Source: Paenibacillus pectinilyticus
Lineage (GTDB): Bacteria; Bacillota; Bacilli; Paenibacillales; NBRC-103111
Reading direction: 5' to 3'
NCBI RefSeq assembly: GCF_001700435.1
Contig: NZ_LYPC01000010.1
Span: 1 to 64,000, forward strand
DNA: 64,000 bases
The notes under the pieces were generated by a model that was not told where the DNA came from, did no database searches, and saw nothing but the letters and a program-made list of their open reading frames with translations. The position numbers and the translations under genes were made by a program. Numbering within the stretch: position 1 is the stretch's first letter; each line of letters opens with the position of its first letter. Of the stretch, positions 50,749-58,605 are shown in pieces.

Positions 50749-50783
50749 AACTAACCGCCCGTTAACGGGGTGGTTTCTTTTTT
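50749..50783 (+). terminator. Terminator formed by boundary element E5
   Basis: AACCGCCCG-TTA-ACGGGGTGGTT followed by TTTTTT ends the AraC gene. The left part (AACTAACCG-CCCGTTA) is also a member of the boundary-element family, so here element and terminator coincide. Confidence 0.75.
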
Positions 50784-50893
50784 CATGTCGGCTTTCGGAC
50801 AATGTCTTTGTCATTCGACAATACACAGGGTAGACTTTCAATTCTTTTTTGCACATAATAATCCTAAACATAATACGAGGTGACAGTCCTTCA

Positions 50894-51535
50894 ATGGTTA
50901 ATAACCATGACAATATTAAAACCATCACCCTTGGCATGGGCTGCTTCTGGAGCCCTGACGCCTTGTTCGGACAGATGCCCGGCGTGGTTAGAACACGTGT
51001 AGGTTATGCAGGCGGCACAACGTCTGGACCTACATATAGGAATCTCGGCGACCACACCGAGACGGTGGAACTCGATTTTGATCCCAAACGGGTAAGTTTG
51101 GAATCCATACTCGAGTTGTTCTGGGAACACCATCATCCACCGAACATCAACGAGTATAAAGGTAGGCAATATTTATCTCTAGTCTTATACCGCGACGAGC
51201 TGCAGAAAAACACAATTTATAGTGTGACTGAAGGCTTCAGGCTTAAAGGGAAAGGCAGACCGGATACTGAAATCGCTCTCTTAAAGGGATTCTATCCAGC
51301 CGAGGAACGGCATCAAAAGTATTATTTAAAGCGATACCCTGATGCCGTACTGAAACTGAGACCTCTTTATCCTACCCCCGAGGGCCTGATGAACGCTACC
51401 TTAGCCGCACGCTTAAACGGCCTAGCAAAGGGCTTTACCAACCTGTCGCTTGTGATCCAAGATATCCAAAGTTGGCCGATCGCGGAAGTCGAGCGAGGGG
51501 AGTTGATCCGTTTAGTTCAAGGGATTAAGTGGTAA
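50894..51535 (+). CDS. msrA: Peptide methionine sulfoxide reductase MsrA-like
   Basis: A 213-aa protein. The active-site block is LGMGCFWSPDALFGQMPGV (Cys17), followed by RVGYAGGTTSGPTYRNLGDHTETVELDFDP, the MsrA fold that reduces methionine-S-sulfoxide. Cys17 is the only Cys, so it would be a one-Cys enzyme without an internal resolving Cys. About 60 extra C-terminal residues are not standard. The ATG at 50894 is used; GAGGTGA is 10 nt upstream. Confidence 0.85.
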   Translation: MVNNHDNIKTITLGMGCFWSPDALFGQMPGVVRTRVGYAGGTTSGPTYRNLGDHTETVELDFDPKRVSLESILELFWEHHHPPNINEYKGRQYLSLVLYRDELQKNTIYSVTEGFRLKGKGRPDTEIALLKGFYPAEERHQKYYLKRYPDAVLKLRPLYPTPEGLMNATLAARLNGLAKGFTNLSLVIQDIQSWPIAEVERGELIRLVQGIKW

Positions 51536-51662
51536 CGCGGTAGCGCTCCCACCTAAAATGAAAACGAAATATTTAACACTAATGCTCTGATCGAGCGGAG
51601 AGTTATTTATATTACTTGCAAACAAAATCCAATAATTATTAACAAGAATTTGTACGGGTAGC

Positions 51663-51708
51663 AAAAAATAAAGAGATCATTGGATGCAGCGCAAACAATG
51701 ATCTCTTT
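51663..51708 (-). terminator. Terminator of the APH-family gene
   Basis: AAGAGATCATTG and CAATGATCTCTT form a 12-bp perfect stem; on the minus strand a TATTTTTT tract follows. Confidence 0.9.
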
Positions 51709-51709
51709 C

Positions 51710-51734
51710 AACTAACGTTCTCTCGTTAGTTTAA
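51710..51734 (+). repeat. Boundary element E6 (perfect dyad form)
   Basis: AACTAACG, TTCTCT, CGTTAGTT, TAA. The 8-bp arms are perfect, making this the clearest member and showing that the family is palindromic. Confidence 0.7.
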
Positions 51735-51752
51735 TTCTCTAAGTGATGAAAA

Positions 51753-52550
51753 CTAGTTTATCTGTCGCTGTATTATATCGAGCAGAGCGCGTTGCTCCTC
51801 CTCCGGAACGCTCTCACCTAGGCGTGCCGCCATTAGCGGAAGCTCCCACTTAGCGAGTTCCTCCCGGCTGTATCCGGTCAGTCCGAGATATGTGTCCTCG
51901 TAAGTTTGCAGTAATATAGTTCTAAGCTGAGCAAACATCTGGATAACGACCTCGGGATGCTCCGCCGGTAAGACTGCATGACGCAGAATAATGATCGTTC
52001 TGGCTGCATCGGCTTGTGCCGGACCACATACTGCAGTCATCCAGTCGATGACGACAGGACCTCTCTGACTTAAAAGTACATTGCCAGGATGGAAGTCACC
52101 GTGGCAAAGATAGTCACCCCCGGGAAGCTCGGATAGACGGCTTTCGATCACCTCTCGTAACGGCTCGAAGCAGACGTGACGAATACCACTGATCATATAT
52201 GCCAGTCGACTTTTAATGGATTCCAAACGACCTGTTGCCTTGATGCTATGTAACTTGGCGTGAAGCTGAGCCAGCTGACAACCGTATTCTGCAGCTTTTT
52301 CCGGCTTACTCATTAGAATTTCTAGCATCGAAGTTCCCAGGATCCTCTCATATGCAAGTCCCTTAAGACCGTCAGTTTCTACGGTTCCATAAAATGTCGG
52401 GGCTCCTACCGCCAACTCCTCAATAGCCGTACTAATATTCCGCTCCAGGTCAAGCAGTTTCGGGTCACGAAATACTTTAAGGACTTGTTTCGACCCTAGT
52501 GCATAAATATCCGCAGTGTTGCCTCTGCCAATCCGTTCACCCACTCCCAT
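51753..52550 (-). CDS. Aminoglycoside phosphotransferase (APH)-family kinase
   Basis: A 265-aa protein-kinase-fold phosphotransferase. GRGNTADIYALGSKQVLKVFRD forms the nucleotide loop and Lys; YLCHGDFHPGNVLLSQRGPVVIDW holds the catalytic HGDxxxxN and DxD-like metal Asp. The family phosphorylates antibiotics, choline, homoserine or other small molecules; the substrate is not evident. The ATG at 52548-52550 follows AGGGTG; the open frame upstream to 52634 overlaps the next gene. Confidence 0.85.
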   Translation of the reverse strand: MGVGERIGRGNTADIYALGSKQVLKVFRDPKLLDLERNISTAIEELAVGAPTFYGTVETDGLKGLAYERILGTSMLEILMSKPEKAAEYGCQLAQLHAKLHSIKATGRLESIKSRLAYMISGIRHVCFEPLREVIESRLSELPGGDYLCHGDFHPGNVLLSQRGPVVIDWMTAVCGPAQADAARTIIILRHAVLPAEHPEVVIQMFAQLRTILLQTYEDTYLGLTGYSREELAKWELPLMAARLGESVPEEEQRALLDIIQRQIN

Positions 52551-52617
52551 AAGAAACACCCTATTCCATTTTAGAATAATATCCCCATAAATTACTATAA
52601 TCGAAATTTTTGATTGA

Positions 52618-52989
52618 TCAATCGATCTGATCAACTGAAATTACTTCGATTGCATTGCAATAAAAACTTAAAACTTCACTTTCTATGTCCCGAATCCAAA
52701 AATTCAATGAACACCAACCTTCATTTTTAATATCTACTATTTCAAAAATATCAAGTTGTATTATTCTTCCGCTGGCATTAATACTTAGACTTTCGATCTC
52801 TTTAAATCTAATTTGAATTTTGAGGTTTATTCCATTTGTATTGGATAAGAATTCAATATCAAGCATCGATATATCTTCATAGTGTTTATTTTTGTCCATG
52901 TAGTATTTAAAAGAAGATATATATATTAAATGAGACCAAATAAAATTTGCTATTCTGGATTGTATTAAAGTTAAATTTTGAACCTTCAT
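52618..52989 (-). CDS. Hypothetical protein of the accessory island
   Basis: A 123-aa AT-rich, beta-rich soluble protein (LDIEFLSNTNGINLKIQIRFKEIESLSINASGRIIQLDIFEI). No family is recognised. GGGAAG precedes the ATG. Size, composition and solitary location resemble orphan immunity-type proteins, but nothing shows such a role. It ends 67 bp before the start of the APH gene. Confidence 0.6.
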   Translation of the reverse strand: MKVQNLTLIQSRIANFIWSHLIYISSFKYYMDKNKHYEDISMLDIEFLSNTNGINLKIQIRFKEIESLSINASGRIIQLDIFEIVDIKNEGWCSLNFWIRDIESEVLSFYCNAIEVISVDQID

Positions 52990-53029
52990 AGACTTCCCTT
53001 TCTACAAGTACATTATGGAACAGGCTTAT

Positions 53030-53152
53030 TTAATGATTATTTTTAAACAAGTACCGAATCTCTTTTCCCACCATTATCTCATTTGCGTATCTAGGAATCA
53101 CATGTAGATGAGAATGAAAAACATGTTGCCCCCTACTTGACCACAATTCCAT
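53030..53152 (-). pseudogene. HIT-family protein remnant (3' fragment)
   Basis: The minus strand encodes about 40 residues ending in a stop: ELWSSRGQHVFHSHLHVIPRY...ANEIMVGKEIRYLFKNNH. HSHLHV is the histidine triad of HIT nucleotide hydrolases. An in-frame stop precedes this segment by three codons and the first two-thirds of the gene is missing, so it is a decayed fragment. Confidence 0.8.
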
Positions 53153-53214
53153 TCGACATTATCTATTCAAGAACTGTATTCGATTTATGCTTAAATCTTC
53201 TCTTTTGGGTTGTA

Positions 53215-53259
53215 ACTATCTCTCCCGTTAACGTAATAAAGGCTGCTTCGTAGCAGCCG
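53215..53259 (+). repeat. Boundary element E7 with adjacent hairpin
   Basis: AACTATCTCT-CCCGTTA-ACGTAA (53215-53237) is followed directly by GGCTGC-TTCGTA-GCAGCC (53242-53259). From here to 53391 no gene is visible; a GTCGG...CCGAC hairpin lies near 53312. Confidence 0.55.
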
Positions 53260-53391
53260 TTAAAAGACGAGAATTTATATCCCATAGCGAAGCGCGACCC
53301 CGTCGGTTTGCCGACAGCCGCGTCCTGCTTTCATATTAAATAAACGATCGCCATTTAGCGTAAGGATACTTACTTTACATCTACCTGACAA

Positions 53392-53886
53392 TCATTTTAG
53401 TTCAAATTCAGGTGTACTGATTCCCACTGACACATTTTTACCGCTATCATCAAAGCTAATTTCTTTGATTAGACGATACGTTCCCTTAGGCAGCCATTGT
53501 AAAAGCCCGACTTGCATCGATCTTGATTCACCTGACTGTAATTGGTATCCGACCGCAGCGAATGCAAGATTACTAAGTGTCAAAGTATACCATTTAGCAT
53601 TCTCAAACTTCTGAATAATTAAGAATTCACCTGTCATAATCGTATAAGAAGAATTATTGGTAACTTGCATTTGCATGGTTTCTTTATTACCGTAGCTGCT
53701 TTTGTCTATGGTTATGTTAAAGTCACTGCTGTACTTATTGTTCTGAATGACTTCACTGGCTTCCACTTTGCTACTCACGGTTGGTGCCATAAAGACATTT
53801 TTAGAAGCTTGATTGGAGCCACAACCTGAAAGGAATATAACAATGAGAAGACTGGCATAGAGTATTTTCGCATTGAAGGGTCTCAT
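53392..53886 (-). CDS. Lipoprotein with a bacterial Ig-like domain
   Basis: A 164-aa protein with a lipoprotein signal (IFLSGCGSN, Cys near residue 22). After a Ser/Val-rich spacer, residues 55-162 are a beta-sandwich (FNITIDKSSYGNKETMQMQVTNNSSYTIMTGEFLIIQKFENAKWYTL...LPKGTYRLIKEIS) typical of the Ig-like domains in Bacilli lipoproteins. It would sit on the outer membrane face. The function is unknown. Confidence 0.8.
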   Translation of the reverse strand: MRPFNAKILYASLLIVIFLSGCGSNQASKNVFMAPTVSSKVEASEVIQNNKYSSDFNITIDKSSYGNKETMQMQVTNNSSYTIMTGEFLIIQKFENAKWYTLTLSNLAFAAVGYQLQSGESRSMQVGLLQWLPKGTYRLIKEISFDDSGKNVSVGISTPEFELK

Positions 53887-53935
53887 AATAACAATCTCCT
53901 CTCTATTTTACTCCGATGAATATTAGCTTGTAATT

Positions 53936-53961
53936 GAACAAGACTGCCCGTTAATTTAATC
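53936..53961 (+). repeat. Boundary element E8
   Basis: GAACAAGACTG-CCCGTTA-ATTTAATC, 50 bp beyond the 5' end of the lipoprotein gene; the last copy, at the right edge of the island. Confidence 0.55.
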
Positions 53962-54022
53962 AACCCGTCGTCTTCCCAGTCTAGGATTTTGCAAATCCGA
54001 TCGCCTTCCGAGTTATCCGATC

Positions 54023-54955
54023 TTAGTATCCTCGGTTTACGTCTACCGAATTGCTAATTCGTTCTTGTCCGCTGTCCATTTCTCCAAGCACGGCGAGCAA
54101 GCTGTCGATCGCTTCATCCAGCCCGGTAACAGCAGAAATATGCGGGGTAATGACCACGTTCGGATGAGACCAAAACGGCGATTGTGCCGGCAGTGGTTCC
54201 TCTCTAAATACATCAAGGACAGCTCTGCGCACACTACCTCGTTCAATTGCCTCAATCAGTGCGTTTTCATCCACCGAAGCTCCCCGGCCTACATTAATAA
54301 AGCCTGCACCGTGCATGCAGGAAAGTAAGCGCATTTCGAATAATCCTTCGGTAATTGGTGTTAATGGTAGCGTGTTAATCACCCAGTCGGCCAGTGCTAA
54401 CAAATCGTGCACCTCCGTGATCGGAAGAACCCTATTAAAATGACAATTCGATGCGCCACTGCGAGATACGCCATATACGGTTACACCGAATGTTCTAAGC
54501 ATCCTCGCCACTTCCTCGCCAATCGTTCCTGTACCAAAAATGACGATGTTCAGTTGCTGCAGAAGCTTCTGCTGTGAAGGCAGCCATTGTCGTTCGGTCT
54601 GATACTGCTGAAAAATTCCATGACGCTGTACATCGGCAAGAATGTAACTTAAACAATATTCACTTATTTTCCGTCCAAAACTGCCGACAGTCCGTGTTAA
54701 TAATACATCCTTTTTCCATTCACGATTAAATAAAAATGAATCAACGCCAGCTCCAAGCGTATGAACCCACTGCAACTTACCGAAATGAAACGAATCTGTC
54801 GGTTTAAATGCCACATATCCATCAGCCCAGTCGAAGTCATTCGAGCTTACCTCCGCCTCTGGAAGAAACTTATACTCCCTCTTCGTATCCATCAAAGCTA
54901 GCTTCTCTAGATCTTTGTACATTCGTCCGGTCACTATAACTTTTTTAATATCCAT
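54023..54955 (-). CDS. D-2-hydroxyacid dehydrogenase
   Basis: A 310-aa NAD(P)-dependent enzyme of the D-isomer-specific family. The catalytic domain flanks a nucleotide-binding domain with FGTGTIGEEVARML (about 139). The catalytic Arg (NVGRGASVDE), Glu (DVFREEPLP) and His (TPHISAVT) are present. The short form resembles GhrA-type glyoxylate/hydroxypyruvate reductases. It is just outside the accessory island and looks monocistronic. Confidence 0.9.
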   Translation of the reverse strand: MDIKKVIVTGRMYKDLEKLALMDTKREYKFLPEAEVSSNDFDWADGYVAFKPTDSFHFGKLQWVHTLGAGVDSFLFNREWKKDVLLTRTVGSFGRKISEYCLSYILADVQRHGIFQQYQTERQWLPSQQKLLQQLNIVIFGTGTIGEEVARMLRTFGVTVYGVSRSGASNCHFNRVLPITEVHDLLALADWVINTLPLTPITEGLFEMRLLSCMHGAGFINVGRGASVDENALIEAIERGSVRRAVLDVFREEPLPAQSPFWSHPNVVITPHISAVTGLDEAIDSLLAVLGEMDSGQERISNSVDVNRGY

Positions 54956-55222
54956 CAGTCACTCCCCCTCAGAATCCTTAAAACTCAGCGATAGTACTAT
55001 TGTCGACGGTAGGTTCTCTATTTTATTTGAACTCTTCTCTTCTCCCATTAGCATTAGTAGCGGAGAAGAAGACATCCAATACAACAATAATATAACAACA
55101 AACGAACAATACAATGCAATCAAACCCTCAAACCTAAATAAAAAAGTGAATTTACAATTAAAGTAAAAAGTGATATCATTTAAATATCAAATCAATATGT
55201 ACTTTTGCAGGAGGCTGCCCAC
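54956..55222. other. AT-rich intergenic region
   Basis: The divergent start region of the dehydrogenase and SPFH genes. It contains runs of A/T and CAACAATAATATAACAAC-type repeats but no recognisable promoter pair or gene. Confidence 0.4.
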
Positions 55223-56062
55223 ATGAAAGAAACGAAAGTATGGTCATTAAGTGGATTTATTGGCTTACTCTTATTTTTCGCCGCTATCGGATTAAGCATT
55301 TACAGTTTCACACAAGCGAGTATTGTGTTCGGTTTTATTTTAATCGTAGTTGGCATCATCTCTCTATCGACAATTACAGTCGTTCAGCCAAATCAAGCCG
55401 CAGTCATCACTTTTTTTGGCAGTTATCTAGGGACGATTCGCAAAAGTGGCCTGTGGCTCGTTATTCCATTCTCCTCAAAGAAGAAAATCTCACTGCGGGT
55501 TCGCAATTTTAACAGTGTCAAATTAAAAGTAAATGATATCGATGGGAATCCCATTGAAATTGCTGCTGTGGTCGTGTTTAAAGTTGTAGATACATATAAG
55601 GCATTGTTCGACGTAGACAGCTACGAGAAATTTGTAGAAATTCAAAGTGAAACCGCGCTTCGTCATGTGGCCAGCAAGTATCCCTATGATCGTTTTGAAA
55701 CGGAAGGCTATTCGTTAAGAGGCAATGCCGATGAGGTTGCGGCTGAGCTTAGCACAGAGCTCCAACAACGCCTTTCCGTAGCTGGCGTAGAAGTAATTGA
55801 GTCTCGTCTGACGCACTTAGCTTACTCTACTGAGATTGCCAGCGCCATGCTGCAGCGTCAGCAAGCCTCCGCGATTTTATCCGCACGCTCCATCATTGTC
55901 GAAGGTGCAGTTAGCATGGTTCAATTGGCTGTTCAGCAATTAGAAGCAAAAGGCTTGCAGCTTGATGAGGAGCGCAAAGCAGCTATGATCAACAATCTCT
56001 TAGTTGCGATTGTGTCTGATCGTTCAGCGACCCCGGTCATTAACACCGGTACGTTGTACTAA
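55223..56062 (+). CDS. SPFH/Band 7-domain membrane protein
   Basis: A 279-aa protein. Two N-terminal transmembrane segments (residues 8-48) precede the SPFH domain (QPNQAAVITFFGSYLGTIRKSGLWLVIPF...VVVFKVVDTYKALFDVDSYEKFVEIQSETALRHV). Such proteins scaffold membrane microdomains or regulate membrane proteases. AGGAGG precedes the ATG at 55223. A ribbon-helix-helix gene follows after 12 bp, a pairing seen in other Bacilli. Confidence 0.88.
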   Translation: MKETKVWSLSGFIGLLLFFAAIGLSIYSFTQASIVFGFILIVVGIISLSTITVVQPNQAAVITFFGSYLGTIRKSGLWLVIPFSSKKKISLRVRNFNSVKLKVNDIDGNPIEIAAVVVFKVVDTYKALFDVDSYEKFVEIQSETALRHVASKYPYDRFETEGYSLRGNADEVAAELSTELQQRLSVAGVEVIESRLTHLAYSTEIASAMLQRQQASAILSARSIIVEGAVSMVQLAVQQLEAKGLQLDEERKAAMINNLLVAIVSDRSATPVINTGTLY

Positions 56063-56074
56063 CGGAGCCATGTT

Positions 56075-56263
56075 ATGGCACCTAAGAAAAATTTCCCGCT
56101 TCGACTAGACCCGAAGCTGCACCAAGCGCTGGAACAATGGGCAGAGGATGAGTTTCGAAGTGTAAATAGTCACATTGAATATTTACTCCGCGAAGCGCTC
56201 CTCCGTTCTGGACGACTGTCCAAAGCAAAGCTTCAGCAGACGGACGACTCGCCGGAACAATGA
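56075..56263 (+). CDS. Arc-type ribbon-helix-helix protein
   Basis: A 62-aa protein whose FPLRLDPKLHQALEQWAEDEFRSVNSHIEYLLREAL is a typical Arc/MetJ ribbon-helix-helix. It is usually a DNA-binding repressor or antitoxin; no toxin gene is adjacent. Co-transcription with the SPFH gene is clear from the 12-bp gap and shared terminator. Confidence 0.85.
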   Translation: MAPKKNFPLRLDPKLHQALEQWAEDEFRSVNSHIEYLLREALLRSGRLSKAKLQQTDDSPEQ

Positions 56264-56312
56264 AAAAAAACATCTTACTTGGCAGTTCAATCTGCCAGCA
56301 AGATGTTTTTTC
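56264..56312. terminator. Strong bidirectional terminator
   Basis: AAAACATCTT-x-CTTGGCAG and CTGCCAG-x-AAGATGTTTT with A and T runs at both ends; it serves the RHH gene and the convergent DUF4183 gene. Confidence 0.92.
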
Positions 56313-56318
56313 ACGTTT

Positions 56319-56735
56319 TTAAACCGTAATCGTAATCGTTGGTGCCGAAATCGTCGGTTCAACCGTAATTGTGGAGCTTGTTGATGAAAAGTCTGCGACT
56401 TCAAGAACAACTGGTGTACCGGCTACGGCCAGGGTCGTATCTAAAACCAAGGAAGTAGTGGTAAGTGTAGAAAGTCCGCCTTCTTGCAAGACACCATTGA
56501 CATAAACATTGATGTATCCATCTGTAGGTACTGCTGGTAGTGCTACGACTGGATCGCCATTATCATCGAAAAAGCTTGCAGCTGGAATGGTTGTATCTGT
56601 CGTTATCATGCCGCCTGTAAGCACGGCATTAAATCTTGTTACATTCGGATCTACGGTTGTTGTGACCGTTCCACCTGTTGCGGTAGGAGCAGACGATGAT
56701 GCGCTAATAAATAGTTTAATTAGAGAGGCTGCCAT
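56319..56735 (-). CDS. DUF4183 protein
   Basis: A 138-aa Thr/Val-rich beta protein. TIPAASFFDDNGDPV..LPAVPTDGYINVYVNGVLQEGG is the DUF4183 signature. Proteins of this family occur on spore or cell surfaces in Bacilli, often beside collagen-like proteins; the role is unproven. It follows a second DUF4183 gene by 21 bp. Confidence 0.85.
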   Translation of the reverse strand: MAASLIKLFISASSSAPTATGGTVTTTVDPNVTRFNAVLTGGMITTDTTIPAASFFDDNGDPVVALPAVPTDGYINVYVNGVLQEGGLSTLTTTSLVLDTTLAVAGTPVVLEVADFSSTSSTITVEPTISAPTITITV

Positions 56736-56756
56736 AAATTTTCACCCCCTTCCCCA

Positions 56757-57104
56757 TCAACTCTTATAGATGCGAATGCTTTGTACGATGATAGGAACAC
56801 CTTTCTCTGGAATATCCTCGGACATCAAGGTCACAAAACCTTTACGAATGTGATATAGCGAGCTAGGTTGGAGTACGCCATTAACGAATAATTGCGTGAA
56901 CGTGACGGTTCTCGGGTCTGGAATCGATTGAACGCCATAGCCTTTGGCATGATCCGCTTCCGAGTACCAACGCTTTTCGCCATCCGAAATAGCGTAAAAG
57001 AAGTAGGTTTTCGATACATACTTGGCTCTATTTAATCGTTTTTTATGCTTCTTTCGTTTTATGGCCGATATTCGAAGTAACGCTGGTACTTGGATGTGAA
57101 TCAC
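56757..57104 (-). CDS. DUF4183 protein with a basic N-terminus
   Basis: A 115-aa protein. A basic stretch (KRKKHKKRLNRAKY) precedes the DUF4183 core (YFFYAISDGEKRWYSEADHAKGYGVQSIPDPRTVTFTQLFVNGVLQPSSLY). It forms a tandem pair with the other DUF4183 gene, probably co-expressed, perhaps during sporulation. No sigma-E/K promoter could be assigned with confidence. Confidence 0.82.
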   Translation of the reverse strand: MIHIQVPALLRISAIKRKKHKKRLNRAKYVSKTYFFYAISDGEKRWYSEADHAKGYGVQSIPDPRTVTFTQLFVNGVLQPSSLYHIRKGFVTLMSEDIPEKGVPIIVQSIRIYKS

Positions 57105-57300
57105 CCCGCTAACTGCTTGAACTATTAGAATATGATATGCATGAAACCATGGCTAAAATTGGATATTATTCTCAGTAATTCCCCCCATTTATGACTAGCT
57201 TCATGAACTCGTTGATCTATTATTCGTTCCGTTCACATACCTGTTAGTAAAAGAGTAAACACTACAACTGATAGGCCCAACATGGGTATCTGGAGGTACT

Positions 57301-58605
57301 ATGCGTGACGGGATGAAATCCGAAGAGAAACAGCGACGTGCGATTGTAAGCAAAATAAGAGGGATCCCCTCAGCAGTCGTACAGCTGATCAAACAGCAAA
57401 CATCTGCATGGCTGGATTCGAATGCCCCATCCAGTTCCCCATCCGAAGGCATCGCGCTTACGGCGGTTACCCTTGATCGAATAGAACAAGCGATACTTCA
57501 TCATCAGGCTCTTCTGCAAGGTGGTGTTACAAGCTCCTCCTTAACAGCTGAAGATCAAGGTATTCTTGAAGCAATCATCCTTCAAACCCAGCTCAATAAT
57601 CGGAATAATGTCACACGCACACAGGCCTACTGGACTTGTTATCATCATCATCCAGAGCTCCACTGGGCGCTTCTCGCACATATGGTCTCTCGTAACGGCG
57701 GGTGGAGTATGACCGATCTACGCGGAGAACTGCTGCCACGCATGATCAGTGAGGCAACGATTGAGCATTTGTTTTCCTTTCTCGAACGTGCGAATGCGCT
57801 AGTCTTCCAAGACGCCTATCCACAATTGCTCCTGTACGCGGAAAGCAAACGAAGAAAGCGAAGCTTATTTCACCTCCTTCCGCATTTACATATTTCAACC
57901 TGGATGACTCCCATGTGGCAGGACTTCTGGCAATTTCAGGACACAGCCCTGCTGACAATAGGCTTGATCATTAATGAACAGAGCTACATCGAGCAACGTA
58001 TCGTTCGTAATCCCACCTACCAGCGTACTGTACTGGATACACCTCTGTTCAAAACACAAGCCATCCTGCAATTGAATCAAGTGGGATTCCCTTTTCGGTC
58101 GATGGCGATTGATGCTCTCCCCCCTCAACCCCATCTAGCCGGCCTCATTCTTGAAAATTTCAAAAATCTCTCCGAGCGTATTGAATTTGGCAAAAGCCTA
58201 TACGCGATCCTATTCAAGGCTCCTGGTATCCTGCAGGGTGTGCAGGCTTTTGCAAGCGCGACCCCGCACACCGGATCGCGTTCCGACTATTGGCCTCATT
58301 TGTTCGCTCCAATACGAAAAACCCCTCCTGATCGCAAGTATCAGGAGAGGCTCGATGGCTACAGCCTTAAGCAAGGCGCTGCGCCGTTCTATAGTCCGCC
58401 ACTTCGCTCCGCATGGCCTGACAGGCCGATTGCGACAGTGGAGCGCGGGGATTGGTTCACGGACGGAAAGGAACCGCTGAAACATTTACGGCCCACTTCA
58501 GTTCCAAAGGCTTATGATGTGACACAAGACATGTGCCTTGGATTAAGTAAGATTGAGCTGGCTGTGCTCGGCGCCCAGGCGCTCAAAAAGTTTGTCCCCT
58601 TTTAG
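57301..58605 (+). CDS. DUF2515 (YppC-like) protein
   Basis: A 434-aa soluble protein. NNVTRTQAYWTCYHHHPELHWALLAHMVSRNGGWSMTDLRG (about residues 100-140) is the hallmark of DUF2515/YppC, a Bacilli family of unknown function. GGAGGT lies only 4 nt from the ATG at 57301, so the ATG at 57313 is a possible alternative. Its stop abuts the stop of the convergent flippase gene. Confidence 0.85.
   Translation: MRDGMKSEEKQRRAIVSKIRGIPSAVVQLIKQQTSAWLDSNAPSSSPSEGIALTAVTLDRIEQAILHHQALLQGGVTSSSLTAEDQGILEAIILQTQLNNRNNVTRTQAYWTCYHHHPELHWALLAHMVSRNGGWSMTDLRGELLPRMISEATIEHLFSFLERANALVFQDAYPQLLLYAESKRRKRSLFHLLPHLHISTWMTPMWQDFWQFQDTALLTIGLIINEQSYIEQRIVRNPTYQRTVLDTPLFKTQAILQLNQVGFPFRSMAIDALPPQPHLAGLILENFKNLSERIEFGKSLYAILFKAPGILQGVQAFASATPHTGSRSDYWPHLFAPIRKTPPDRKYQERLDGYSLKQGAAPFYSPPLRSAWPDRPIATVERGDWFTDGKEPLKHLRPTSVPKAYDVTQDMCLGLSKIELAVLGAQALKKFVPF

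Noticed and set aside
46565..53961. True integron cassette array
   Set aside because: No integron integrase seen and the elements do not show the RYYYAAC/GTTRRRY attC core; only the architecture is similar.
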